A stretch of 64,000 bases of DNA. It comes from Kushneria aurantia DSM 21353 (GTDB lineage: Bacteria > Pseudomonadota > Gammaproteobacteria > Pseudomonadales > Halomonadaceae). A program made the position numbers and the translations under genes. The notes beneath the pieces were generated by a model. That model ran no database searches. It saw only the letters and a program-made list of their open reading frames with translations, and was not told the DNA's origin. The DNA lies in assembly GCF_000382245.1 (NCBI RefSeq), contig NZ_KB907872.1:1-64000 (forward strand), read 5' to 3'. Shown piece after piece: positions 28,840-37,068 of the stretch. Every line of letters starts with the position of its first letter. The stretch's first letter is position 1.

Positions 28840-29748
28840 TCAGCGGCGATCGATATAGCGCTCGGTCAGTTCGCCGTAGGCGTCCACCCGGCGGTCGCGC
28901 AGGTAGGGCCAGATGCGACGCACCTGCTCACTGCGCGCTGCTTCGAGTTCCACCAGCAGCTCTTCGCTTGCGGTACCGCCATGCGCCAGCAGTTCGCCCT
29001 GGGCGCCGGCGATGAAGCTGCCGCCCCAGAAGTCGATGCCGCTGCCCACGCCGCTGTCGTCCTCTTCATGCCCGATCCGGTTGGCGACCAGCACCGGCAC
29101 GCCGTTGGCCACGGCATGGGAGCGCTGAATCAGCGTCCAGGCATCTTTCTGGCGACCTTTTTCGGCGTCGTCATCGTCCGGGTCCCAGCCAATGGCCGTG
29201 GGGTAGAGCAGCAGTTCCGCACCGGCCAGCGTCATCAGGCGGGCGGCCTCGGGATACCACTGATCCCAGCACACCAGCACGCCCAGACGGCCCACCGAGG
29301 TGTCGATGGGGGTAAAACCGCGCCCGGCGCCCCGGCCGGCATCGCCGGGGGTGAAATAGAACTTCTCGTAGAAGCCGGGATCATCAGGAATATGCATCTT
29401 GCGATAGCTGCCCACCAGACCGCGGTCGCCGTCCAGTACCACCGCCGTATTGTGATAGAGACCCGGGGCGCGGCGCTCGAAGATCGACCCCACGATCACC
29501 AGTTCGAGCTCTTTCGCCAGTGCCGCCAGCCGCTGCGTGGTCGGACCATCGAGCGCCTCGGCGAGTTCGAAAAGGTCGGTGTTCTCGCTCTGACAGAAGT
29601 AGCGGGTAGCGTGCAGCTCCTGCAGCAGCACCAGCTCGGCGCCGCGTTCGGCCAGCGCGCGAATGCCGCGCTCGCTGGCCGCGAGGCTGCGCGACTTGTC
29701 GTTCCAGCCGGCCTGCTGAACCACGCCGGCCCTCAGGGATGCTTTCAT
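28840..29748 (-). CDS. aguB: N-carbamoylputrescine amidase
   Basis: A 302-residue nitrilase-superfamily amidohydrolase that turns N-carbamoylputrescine into putrescine, CO2 and ammonia. The catalytic triad is visible: Glu44 (LLQELHATRYFCQ), Lys117 (SYRKMHIPDDPGFYEKFYF begins near 115) and Cys160 (LVCWDQWYPEAAR). Substrate-loop residues IPDDPGFYEKFYFTPGD are typical of AguB. It overlaps the aguA stop by 4 bases (ATGA), so the two are one operon for putrescine synthesis from agmatine. Confidence 0.96.
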   Translation of the reverse strand: MKASLRAGVVQQAGWNDKSRSLAASERGIRALAERGAELVLLQELHATRYFCQSENTDLFELAEALDGPTTQRLAALAKELELVIVGSIFERRAPGLYHNTAVVLDGDRGLVGSYRKMHIPDDPGFYEKFYFTPGDAGRGAGRGFTPIDTSVGRLGVLVCWDQWYPEAARLMTLAGAELLLYPTAIGWDPDDDDAEKGRQKDAWTLIQRSHAVANGVPVLVANRIGHEEDDSGVGSGIDFWGGSFIAGAQGELLAHGGTASEELLVELEAARSEQVRRIWPYLRDRRVDAYGELTERYIDRR

Positions 29749-30857
29749 ATCCGTTTCTCCTCGGCGGTTGTGGCGCCGAATGCCGACACGTCGAGGGCAC
29801 CGACGGGTAGTTGCATGGTCAGACAGTGCAGGCTGCCGTGCTGGCGTATGACCTGGCGGCAGTCGATGGGGATGATATCGCGCTGCGGAAAGGCTTCGGC
29901 CAGTGCCGCCAGCGCATGGCGGTCGGCCGGATCGGCGTAGCTCGGCATCAGCACCGCACCGTTGATGATCAGGAAGTTGGCGTAGGTGGCCGGCAGCCGG
30001 TGACCGTCCTCCGGGTCGAAGCAGGGGCGCGGCCAGGGCAGGGCGATAAGCCGATAGGGCTCACCGTCGGGACGCCTCGATGCCTTCAGTTCGGCTTCCA
30101 TGGCCGCCAGCGCCTCGAAGTGTTCGTCGTCGGGATCGTCACAGCGCACATAGGCGATGGTCTGTGCATCGCAAAAGCGCGCCAGGGTATCGATATGACT
30201 GTCGGTGTCGTCGCCGGCCAGGTAGCCGTTGTCCAGCCACAGCATCCGTTCAACTCCCAGCCGTTCGCGAAAATGACGTTCGACGGCGGCCTGGTCGAGC
30301 TGCGGGTTGCGATTGGGGTTGAGCAGACACTCGCGGGTGGTCAGCAGCGTGCCGGCACCGTCGCTCTCCAGCGCGCCACCCTCCAGTACTAGCGGCTGAC
30401 AGGATTCCAGCGGCGCGGCGAACAGCCGCTGGCGCTGCAGTTCACCGTTGAGGGCGTTGTCACGCTCGGCGGCGAATTTGCCGCCCCAGCCGGTAAAGCG
30501 GTAGTCGAGCAGGGTCAGGGTGTCGCCATCGCTGACGGCCAGCGGGCCGTGGTCGCGCGCCCAGGTGTCGTCGCCGGGCGCTACGCACAGCAGCAGGCGA
30601 TGGCGGGGCACTCCCATGTGCTCGAGCGTCTGCGCGACCCGTCGGCGTGTTATCTCATCGGACAGCGTAATCATCACCGGCTGATAGCGCGCGATCACTT
30701 CGGCAAGGATGAAAAAGGTCGCCTCGATGGTGTCATAAAGCGACGCCCAATCGCTGTCGCGGCCCGGCCAACTGAGCATGACTGCCTGCTGGGGGGCCCA
30801 TTCGGGAAGAAGACGACGCGTTGTGCTGTTCACGGCGACGGGGGAGTCCTGTGTCAT
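29745..30857 (-). CDS. aguA: Agmatine deiminase
   Basis: A 370-residue guanidino-modifying enzyme that converts agmatine to N-carbamoylputrescine and ammonia. N-terminal LLPEWAPQQAVMLSWPG, middle DDTWARDHGPLAV and LEGGALESDGAGTLL, and the catalytic cysteine Cys345 in QHGSLHCLTMQLP all fit the family. First gene of the aguAB operon on the minus strand; together they supply putrescine, often linked to stress and biofilm in gammaproteobacteria. No speA or arginine decarboxylase gene is nearby. Confidence 0.96.
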   Translation of the reverse strand: MTQDSPVAVNSTTRRLLPEWAPQQAVMLSWPGRDSDWASLYDTIEATFFILAEVIARYQPVMITLSDEITRRRVAQTLEHMGVPRHRLLLCVAPGDDTWARDHGPLAVSDGDTLTLLDYRFTGWGGKFAAERDNALNGELQRQRLFAAPLESCQPLVLEGGALESDGAGTLLTTRECLLNPNRNPQLDQAAVERHFRERLGVERMLWLDNGYLAGDDTDSHIDTLARFCDAQTIAYVRCDDPDDEHFEALAAMEAELKASRRPDGEPYRLIALPWPRPCFDPEDGHRLPATYANFLIINGAVLMPSYADPADRHALAALAEAFPQRDIIPIDCRQVIRQHGSLHCLTMQLPVGALDVSAFGATTAEEKRI

Positions 30858-31076
30858 GCCGGGCGATCTCCGGGTTGCGTCCCTCGGTCGGGCGTCATTC
30901 CAGCATTGCCGACGGCGCGGTGAAGCCGGGCGGCAGCGCCACGCGGCAGTGCGCGGCGAACTCCAGCCGCCTGTTGTGGTCCATTGTTCAGTTCAGATTA
31001 CCGCTGATGCAGCGCCGCGCGAAAATACGTACCATGACGCCTGCTGTTTAGCCCTCAATCGCCTTCCGGATGCCTG

Positions 31077-32318
31077 ATGCTCGATCGTATACCCTTTCTG
31101 ATCGGTCTGCGCTACACGCGGGCCAAGCGCCGCAATCACTTCATCTCCTTTATTTCCCTGACCTCGATGCTGGGCCTGACGCTGGGGGTGGCGGTGCTGA
31201 TCCTGGTGCTGTCGGTGATGAACGGCTTTGACCACGAGCTGCGCAGCCGCGTGCTGGGCATGGTGCCGCATACGCGCATTGAAGCACAGAACGGCGTGCA
31301 GGACTGGAAAGCACTGGCCGAGCGGCTGATGCACTACGATCACGTCATCGGCGCGGCACCCTACATCGAGCAGCAGGGCATGTTCTCCGTCAATGGCCGC
31401 ACCCAGGGGGCCGTGGTCGAGGGGATTGTACCGAATGCCGAGAAAAAGGTGTCGATCATCGAGGACCACATGGAGGCCGGCTCGCTCGATTCGCTGCAGG
31501 ATGGCTCCTGGAACGTAGTGTTGGGCAGCCTTTTGGCGCGTAACCTGGGGGTTGGTGTTGGCGACAGCGTGACCCTGCTGGTACCGGAGGCCTCGATCAC
31601 CCCCGGAGGGGTCTTTCCACGTCTTCGGCGCTTCAACGTCTCGGGCATTTTTTCGGTCGGTGCCCAGCTCGACGGCAATCTCGCCTACGCCAGCCTTGGC
31701 GATATCAAGACGCTGGCGCGGCAGGCGGGCGAGGCACAGGGTATCCGCCTGGAGCTTGACGATCTGTTTCTGGCACACAGCGTGACACGCGACATTATCA
31801 ACGACATGCCGCCGGGCTATCGCGGCATCGACTGGACCTATACCCAGGGCAATCTGTTTCAGGCGATCCAGATGGAAAAGCGCATGATCGGGCTATTGCT
31901 GACGGTGATTGTGGCGGTGGCGGCGTTCAATATCGTCTCCACGCTGGTGATGGTGGTGACCGACAAGCGCGCCGACATTGCTATTTTGCGCACCCTGGGG
32001 GCGACGCCAGGATCGATTATGGGCATCTTCATGGTGCAGGGGATCACCATCGGCGTGATCGGTATTGTGCTGGGCGTGATCGCCGGCATCGGCCTGGCGC
32101 TGTCGATCGCCGACATCATCAGCTGGGTCGAGGCGGTATTCGGCATTCAGTTTCTCGACCCCAATGTCTATTTCATCAGTTACCTGCCGTCGCGGCTGGA
32201 GCTCTCCGATGTCGGCGTGGTGACAGGTGTGGCGCTGCTTTTGAGTTTCCTGTCGACGCTCTATCCTGCCTGGCGTGCGGCGCGGGTGCAGCCCGCGGAG
32301 GTACTGCGCTATGAGTGA
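31077..32318 (+). CDS. lolC: Lipoprotein-releasing ABC transporter permease (LolC/E type)
   Basis: A 413-residue inner-membrane permease that extracts outer-membrane lipoproteins and hands them to LolA. One N-terminal helix (FISLTSMLGLTLGVAVLILVLSVMNGFDHELRSRVLG), a periplasmic domain, and three C-terminal FtsX-type helices (GLLLTVIVAVAAFNIVSTLVMVV onward, ending LLSFLSTLYPAWRAARVQPAEVLRYE). Only one permease gene is present before the LolD ATPase, and no lolE follows, so it may act as a LolF-like homodimer or pair with a distant gene. Stop overlaps lolD. Confidence 0.93.
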   Translation: MLDRIPFLIGLRYTRAKRRNHFISFISLTSMLGLTLGVAVLILVLSVMNGFDHELRSRVLGMVPHTRIEAQNGVQDWKALAERLMHYDHVIGAAPYIEQQGMFSVNGRTQGAVVEGIVPNAEKKVSIIEDHMEAGSLDSLQDGSWNVVLGSLLARNLGVGVGDSVTLLVPEASITPGGVFPRLRRFNVSGIFSVGAQLDGNLAYASLGDIKTLARQAGEAQGIRLELDDLFLAHSVTRDIINDMPPGYRGIDWTYTQGNLFQAIQMEKRMIGLLLTVIVAVAAFNIVSTLVMVVTDKRADIAILRTLGATPGSIMGIFMVQGITIGVIGIVLGVIAGIGLALSIADIISWVEAVFGIQFLDPNVYFISYLPSRLELSDVGVVTGVALLLSFLSTLYPAWRAARVQPAEVLRYE

Positions 32319-33036
32319 TACTGTCATGAGCCATCAGGAGCAGAACGCCGAGAGCGGCGAGGCGATGCTGGTCTGCCGCGATCTGACCCGTGTCTATCGC
32401 GAGGGGCCACAGGATCTTACCGTCCTCGACAGCCTCGAACTGAACGTGGCGGCCGGCGAGCGTATCGCCGTGGTGGGCAGTTCGGGTAGCGGCAAGACCA
32501 CCCTGCTCAATCTACTGGGTGGGCTGGACCGGCCTACCCACGGCACCATCAGGATCGGCGGACACGCCATCGCCGGTCTTTCGGAAACCGCGATAGGGCG
32601 CTTTCGCAATCGCCATATCGGCTTTGTCTATCAGTTCCACCATCTGCTGGCGGAGTTCACCGCGCTGGAGAACGTCGCCATGCCGCTGATCATTCGCGGC
32701 CAGCGGCGCGCGGCGGCGGCAGAGAAGGCGCGTGCCCTGCTGGAGCGGGTCGGTATGGCGGCGCGCGGTGAGCACAAGCCGGGCGAGCTCTCCGGCGGCG
32801 AGCGTCAGCGGGTGGCGATCGCCAGAGCGCTGGTCACTGATCCCAGCCTGGTGCTGATGGACGAGCCCACCGGTAACCTGGATCAGACCACCGCGCGCCA
32901 GATTCTGGCACTGATGGACGACGTCGCCGAGCGCTCGCGCAGCGCCTTTGTGGTGGTGACCCACGATATGGCGATCGCCCGCCACCAGGATCGGGTACTG
33001 CGGCTGGACGGCGGGCGTTTGACTGCCGACGATTGA
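32311..33036 (+). CDS. lolD: Lipoprotein-releasing system ATP-binding protein LolD
   Basis: A 241-residue ABC ATPase that powers the LolC/E permease. Walker A GSSGSGKT at residues 56-63, Q-loop YQFHHLLAEFTALENVAMPL (the LolD-specific stretch), signature LSGGERQRVAIARAL and Walker B LVLMDEPTGNLD. The ATG at 32311 overlaps the lolC stop by eight bases; the longer frame from 32275 lies within lolC. A strong bidirectional-type terminator follows. Confidence 0.96.
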   Translation: MSDTVMSHQEQNAESGEAMLVCRDLTRVYREGPQDLTVLDSLELNVAAGERIAVVGSSGSGKTTLLNLLGGLDRPTHGTIRIGGHAIAGLSETAIGRFRNRHIGFVYQFHHLLAEFTALENVAMPLIIRGQRRAAAAEKARALLERVGMAARGEHKPGELSGGERQRVAIARALVTDPSLVLMDEPTGNLDQTTARQILALMDDVAERSRSAFVVVTHDMAIARHQDRVLRLDGGRLTADD

Positions 33037-33064
33037 ACCGAGCGTCACCTCGTCATGAAAGCAG

Positions 33065-33097
33065 ACGGCCCGCTGCCGAATGGCAGCGGGCCGTTTT
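33065..33097 (+). terminator. Rho-independent terminator after lolCD
   Basis: A 12-bp perfect stem (33066-33077 with 33082-33093), loop GAAT, then TTTT. It lies between lolD and the converging SDR gene. Confidence 0.9.
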
Positions 33098-33118
33098 GTA
33101 ACGGTAATCGAGGTGAAT

Positions 33119-33916
33119 TCAGTTCTGCACCGACATCACCGCGCCGCCGTCGACGCGAATGTTGGCGCCGCTGATGAAGGAGCCGCGCTCGGAAACCGCC
33201 AGCGCAATGGCAGCGGCGACCTCTTCGGGTTTGCCGCGACGCTTGAGCTTGAGTCCCGGGCGCTCCTCGTCGAGAAAGCTCTTGACCGCCTCGTCGAAAG
33301 AGCAGCCGCGCTGCTCGGCCAGGCGTTCCATCATGCCGTCGGTCATCGGCGACTCGATGAAAGCCGGCGATACCGTATTGCACAGGATGCCGTGTTCCGC
33401 CTCACCGTAGGCGAGATTCTTGACGAAGGTCGCCAGCGCCGCCTTGGAGACGTTATAAACCGCTTCGTCCCAGTAGGGCTGCACGGCGTTTTCCGAGGTG
33501 ATGCAGACAAAGCGGCCCCAGCCGTTGTGGCGCATGGTGGGCAGCGTGGCGCGCGCCATGTGTACCGCCGACATGAAATTGATCTGCCAGGTGGCGGCGT
33601 AGTCGTCGTCGCTCATCTCCAGTGGATGACCCTTGGCGCCGGTGATGCCTGCCGTATGCACCACGATGTCGATAGTGCCCCAGGCGTCCAGCGCACGTTC
33701 GGCCAGCTCCTGCGCCTGCTGCTGATCGGTAAGATCAGCGGCATGACACACCACCTCACCGTCGATCTGCGCTGCCGCTTTATCGAGGCTGTCGGCGTCC
33801 ATATCCGAGATCACCAGTTTGACGCCCTCGGCGGCCAGTTCTCGCGCGGCGGCCATGCCCAGACCGCCGTCAGCGCCGGTGATGATGGCAACACGATTTT
33901 TGATTCCAAGATCCAT
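33119..33916 (-). CDS. SDR family oxidoreductase
   Basis: A 265-residue short-chain dehydrogenase. The nucleotide loop TGADGGLG is at residues 13-20, VVHTAG near 85-90, and the catalytic Ser141-Tyr154-Lys158 (YNVSK) are all present. Asp38 after the second strand suggests NAD(H) preference. The insert AEQRGCSFDEAVKSFLDEERPG before the C-terminal end resembles 3-hydroxybutyrate/3-ketoacyl reductase-type SDRs, but the substrate cannot be named. Single gene, not part of the ancestral lol-comEC order, so a possible later insertion. Confidence 0.85.
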   Translation of the reverse strand: MDLGIKNRVAIITGADGGLGMAAARELAAEGVKLVISDMDADSLDKAAAQIDGEVVCHAADLTDQQQAQELAERALDAWGTIDIVVHTAGITGAKGHPLEMSDDDYAATWQINFMSAVHMARATLPTMRHNGWGRFVCITSENAVQPYWDEAVYNVSKAALATFVKNLAYGEAEHGILCNTVSPAFIESPMTDGMMERLAEQRGCSFDEAVKSFLDEERPGLKLKRRGKPEEVAAAIALAVSERGSFISGANIRVDGGAVMSVQN

Positions 33917-34054
33917 GAGTTTACTTCCCTGTAACGCTTTGCTTTGAACGACCGGCGTCGCTGCCGGCTGCGATAAATCGATACCGCGCTACTTAACGTA
34001 GTTTAATTCGTGCCGATGAGTAAAAGAGGCGGGCGGGAAAGAGAGCGTCAGGGG

Positions 34055-34564
34055 TTAGCGTCGGCGGCGTCGACGGCGCCGATTGAGCACATGCCAGCGC
34101 CAGCCGAGCCGGGCCAACAGGTTGGCACTCAGTGCCAGTATCAGGCCACACACCAGTGAACCCAGCAGCAGGGCCGGCATGGCGTCGATCAGCTGCTCGG
34201 TGAACCAGCTGATGCTGACCTTGTGGGGCAGTTCGCCCGGCGGCATATGCAGCAAAAAGGCGCCCACCCGGTAGCTGACGTAGAAGACCACCGGCATGGT
34301 CAGCGGGTTGGTCAGCCACACCAGCGCCAGTGCCAGCGGCAGGTGGCCGCGCAGCCACCAGGCGCCCAGCGCGGCAACCAGCATCTGGCAAGGAATGGGC
34401 ATCAGCGCGCAGAAAAGCCCTACCGACAGGCCGTTGGCGATGCTGCGGCGGGAGACAATCCATAGCGACGGATTGCCCAGCAGCGGGTGGATCAGGCGCA
34501 GCGAACGCCGTCGCCGGATCGACTCCGGGTCGGGCAAAAAACGCCGTAGAAAGCGTTGCAGCAT
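34055..34564 (-). CDS. DUF2062 family membrane protein
   Basis: 169 residues. SIANGLSVGLFCALMPIPCQM and LVWLTNPLTMPVVFYVSYRVGAFLL are the hallmark of DUF2062, with two to three membrane helices and a strongly basic end ([10 protein letters not shown]). The frame extends to 34816, but the ATG at 34564 (MLQRFLRRFLPDPESI) matches homologue length; a DUF2062 gene also faces comEC in P. aeruginosa (PA2985). Function unknown; the basic tail may contact membrane lipid or nucleic acid. Confidence 0.85.
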   Translation of the reverse strand: MLQRFLRRFLPDPESIRRRRSLRLIHPLLGNPSLWIVSRRSIANGLSVGLFCALMPIPCQMLVAALGAWWLRGHLPLALALVWLTNPLTMPVVFYVSYRVGAFLLHMPPGELPHKVSISWFTEQLIDAMPALLLGSLVCGLILALSANLLARLGWRWHVLNRRRRRRRR

Positions 34565-34662
34565 CAGACGGGTCTCGGGTTCAACGGTCGCGACATGGTT
34601 TCGATAATCCGGTGAAGTACTGCATTCGCACAGGACAGATTCGACAGGTTTTTCATACCACA

Positions 34663-36966
34663 ATGGGCCTGACACTACCCGGCGGCCTGCGTCTGGCACT
34701 GTTGGCCGCTGCCGCGATATCCGGCGTGCTCTGTGCCGAGCTGTCGCCCCATCAGCGGGGGTGGTGGCTATGGGGCAGCTGGCTACTGGCCGCTGTGCTG
34801 TGGCGTCGCCAGGCATGGCTCATGGCGGCGATATTCAGTCTGGCACTTTATCACGCACTGGCGCACGTGCCGACGCCATTGGTGGACGGTCTGGCACGTC
34901 AGGATGTCACCCTTGTAGGGAGCCTGACAGAGATCGAGACGCTCGAGCAGCGTGCCAGGCTACGTTTCAGGATCGATAGCTGCCACTCGCCGGCGGGGCT
35001 ACCCGACTGCGACGGGCTGGGCCATGCAAGGCTCAGTTGGTATGCCGCGCCGGAATTGAGCGTCGGCGAACGCTGGCGTCTCACCGCACGACTGCTGCCG
35101 CCGCGCGGGCTGCGCAATCCAGGTGCCTTCGATTACGGTGGCTGGCTGCGCCGACAGGGCTATGGCGCAACCGGTTACGTGCGCGATGCACCGGCGCCGC
35201 AGCGTCTCGAGGCGGGCGCTTTCAGCCCTCTTTCCGCCGCCCACGACTGGTTGACAGCCAAAGTGACCGACGACAATACGAGACGCTGGCTGCGGGCGCT
35301 GACGCTGGGCGAGGGGGAGGCGCTGGAAAGCGAGCAGTGGGAGCTTTTGCGCGTCACCGGCACCACCCACCTGGCGGTAATTTCCGGTCTTCATGTCGGC
35401 ATGGTAGCGCTGGGGACGCTCTGGCTGTGTCGCCAGCTGTCGCGCCGGCTATGGCCGCGCAGCTGGCGCATGCAGTGGTGGCCGCTACCGGCCGCAGCGC
35501 TGGCGGCGCTGGGCTATGCCATGCTGGCGGGTTTCGCGCCGCCGGCGACCCGCGCTGCCATTATGGCGGTGATAGGGCTCTGGGTGGTGAGCGGACGCCA
35601 CGCACCGGGAGTGTGGCAGGGCTGGTGGCTGGCGCTGTTGCTGGTGGTGCTGGCGATGCCCGATGCGCTGTTTCGGGGCGGTTTCTGGCTTTCATTCGCT
35701 GCGGTGGCGATTTTGATCATCGCCTGGCGCTGGCGCCAGCGGGTGGCCGGCTGGTGGGCAATGCTGCGCACGCAGTGGCTTTTGAGCCTCGGCGTGGGAG
35801 CGGCGACGCTGGTGCTGTTTGCACAGCTGGCGCCGCTGTCACTACTGGTCAATCTGCTGGCAGTCCCCTGGGTATCACTGCTGATGGTGCCGTCGGCGCT
35901 GCTGGGTTGGCTGCTGTCGCCGCTGCCGATGCTGTCGCCGCTGCCGATGCTGGGTACGCTGCCGTGGTGGTTTTTCGGCGTCGCGGTGGATATGTTCGAG
36001 ACCGGGCTCGAGCGGGTGCGTCAACTACAGCCCGACTGGCAGCCAGCGGCGCCGCAGCTTGCGGCGCTGTCGGCAGGGCTGGCGCTTTTGTGCCTGATAT
36101 CACTGCTGCCGGGGCTGACGCGGCGATTCAGGCTGCTGGGCGGGGCACTGACCTGCACCCTGGCACTGGGGAGCTCATCGTCTCACTTGCCGGCGCACGG
36201 CGACGTAAGGCTGATCGTTCACGATGTCGGCCAGGGGCAGTTGATCGAGATTCGTACCGCCAGCCGGCGCTGGCTCTACGATGCCGGGCCGCGCTGGCGC
36301 AGCGGTTTCATGCCGCTGGATACCCTGTGGTCGCAGCCACAGCGCTTTGACGAGGTGGTAATCTCCCATGGCGACAACGATCACGCCGGCGGTGTCGCGG
36401 CGCTCATGGCGCAGCACCGCGTGGCCCGCTGGTGGGCGCCGAGCGCCGACGAGGTCGAGGGTCCGACGATAGTGCCCTGCCGCCAGGGGGTGTCGCAGGA
36501 GATCGATGGTGTGCGCTTCTCCTTTCTTTGGCCTCGCAGCGCCATGCTGCCGCAGTCCGCCAACGAACGCTCCTGCGTGCTGCTGATCGAAACGGACCAT
36601 CAGCGGCTGCTGATAACCGGCGATGCCGGTCGCGCCGTAGAGCGCCAGCTGCTGGATGACATCGAGGGACCCGTCGACCTGCTGGTCGCCGGCCATCACG
36701 GCAGTACCACCAGCTCCACGCCGGCGTTCGTGGCGGCACTGCGGCCTCGTCACGTGGTTTATAGTGCCGGCTATCTCAATGCCTACGGCCACCCGGCAGA
36801 TGAGGTGGTAAGGCGCTTTCGCGCCGCCGGCAGCTGCCAGTGGAGTACCGCCCTCGACGGTGCTCTGACAATTGAAATACGCGCAGAAAAGCTCGGGATC
36901 GACGCTATTCGTGGCACCAGCGGTGTCGGATGCGAGACTGACAGGGTAGAATCGATCTCTTCCTGA
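34663..36966 (+). CDS. comEC: DNA internalization-related competence protein ComEC/Rec2
   Basis: A 767-residue inner-membrane channel for single-stranded DNA uptake. Order: N-terminal helices and the DUF4131 soluble domain (about residues 1-200), the Competence domain (ISGLHVGMVALG; many helices, 230-500), and a C-terminal metallo-beta-lactamase-like domain (VHDVGQGQLIEI, SHGDNDHAGG, HHGSTTSST). The start at the ATG 34663 replaces the long in-frame extension from 34330, which lies antisense to the DUF2062 gene. All domains look intact, so uptake competence is possible; no pilus gene other than pilZ is in the window. Confidence 0.94.
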   Translation: MGLTLPGGLRLALLAAAAISGVLCAELSPHQRGWWLWGSWLLAAVLWRRQAWLMAAIFSLALYHALAHVPTPLVDGLARQDVTLVGSLTEIETLEQRARLRFRIDSCHSPAGLPDCDGLGHARLSWYAAPELSVGERWRLTARLLPPRGLRNPGAFDYGGWLRRQGYGATGYVRDAPAPQRLEAGAFSPLSAAHDWLTAKVTDDNTRRWLRALTLGEGEALESEQWELLRVTGTTHLAVISGLHVGMVALGTLWLCRQLSRRLWPRSWRMQWWPLPAAALAALGYAMLAGFAPPATRAAIMAVIGLWVVSGRHAPGVWQGWWLALLLVVLAMPDALFRGGFWLSFAAVAILIIAWRWRQRVAGWWAMLRTQWLLSLGVGAATLVLFAQLAPLSLLVNLLAVPWVSLLMVPSALLGWLLSPLPMLSPLPMLGTLPWWFFGVAVDMFETGLERVRQLQPDWQPAAPQLAALSAGLALLCLISLLPGLTRRFRLLGGALTCTLALGSSSSHLPAHGDVRLIVHDVGQGQLIEIRTASRRWLYDAGPRWRSGFMPLDTLWSQPQRFDEVVISHGDNDHAGGVAALMAQHRVARWWAPSADEVEGPTIVPCRQGVSQEIDGVRFSFLWPRSAMLPQSANERSCVLLIETDHQRLLITGDAGRAVERQLLDDIEGPVDLLVAGHHGSTTSSTPAFVAALRPRHVVYSAGYLNAYGHPADEVVRRFRAAGSCQWSTALDGALTIEIRAEKLGIDAIRGTSGVGCETDRVESISS

Positions 36967-37068
36967 GCCTGCACCGCTTTTGAAGCAGAGGGCGGCGACA
37001 TCCAGAGCCTGCAAGGGTTAGCGTGATGACGTCCTTCTCCGGCTTCCCACCGTCCGGCAGGAGATAAT

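Noticed and set aside
36967-37068. Possible small gene between comEC and msbA
   Set aside because: The 102 bases hold no frame with a ribosome site; likely just the msbA leader.
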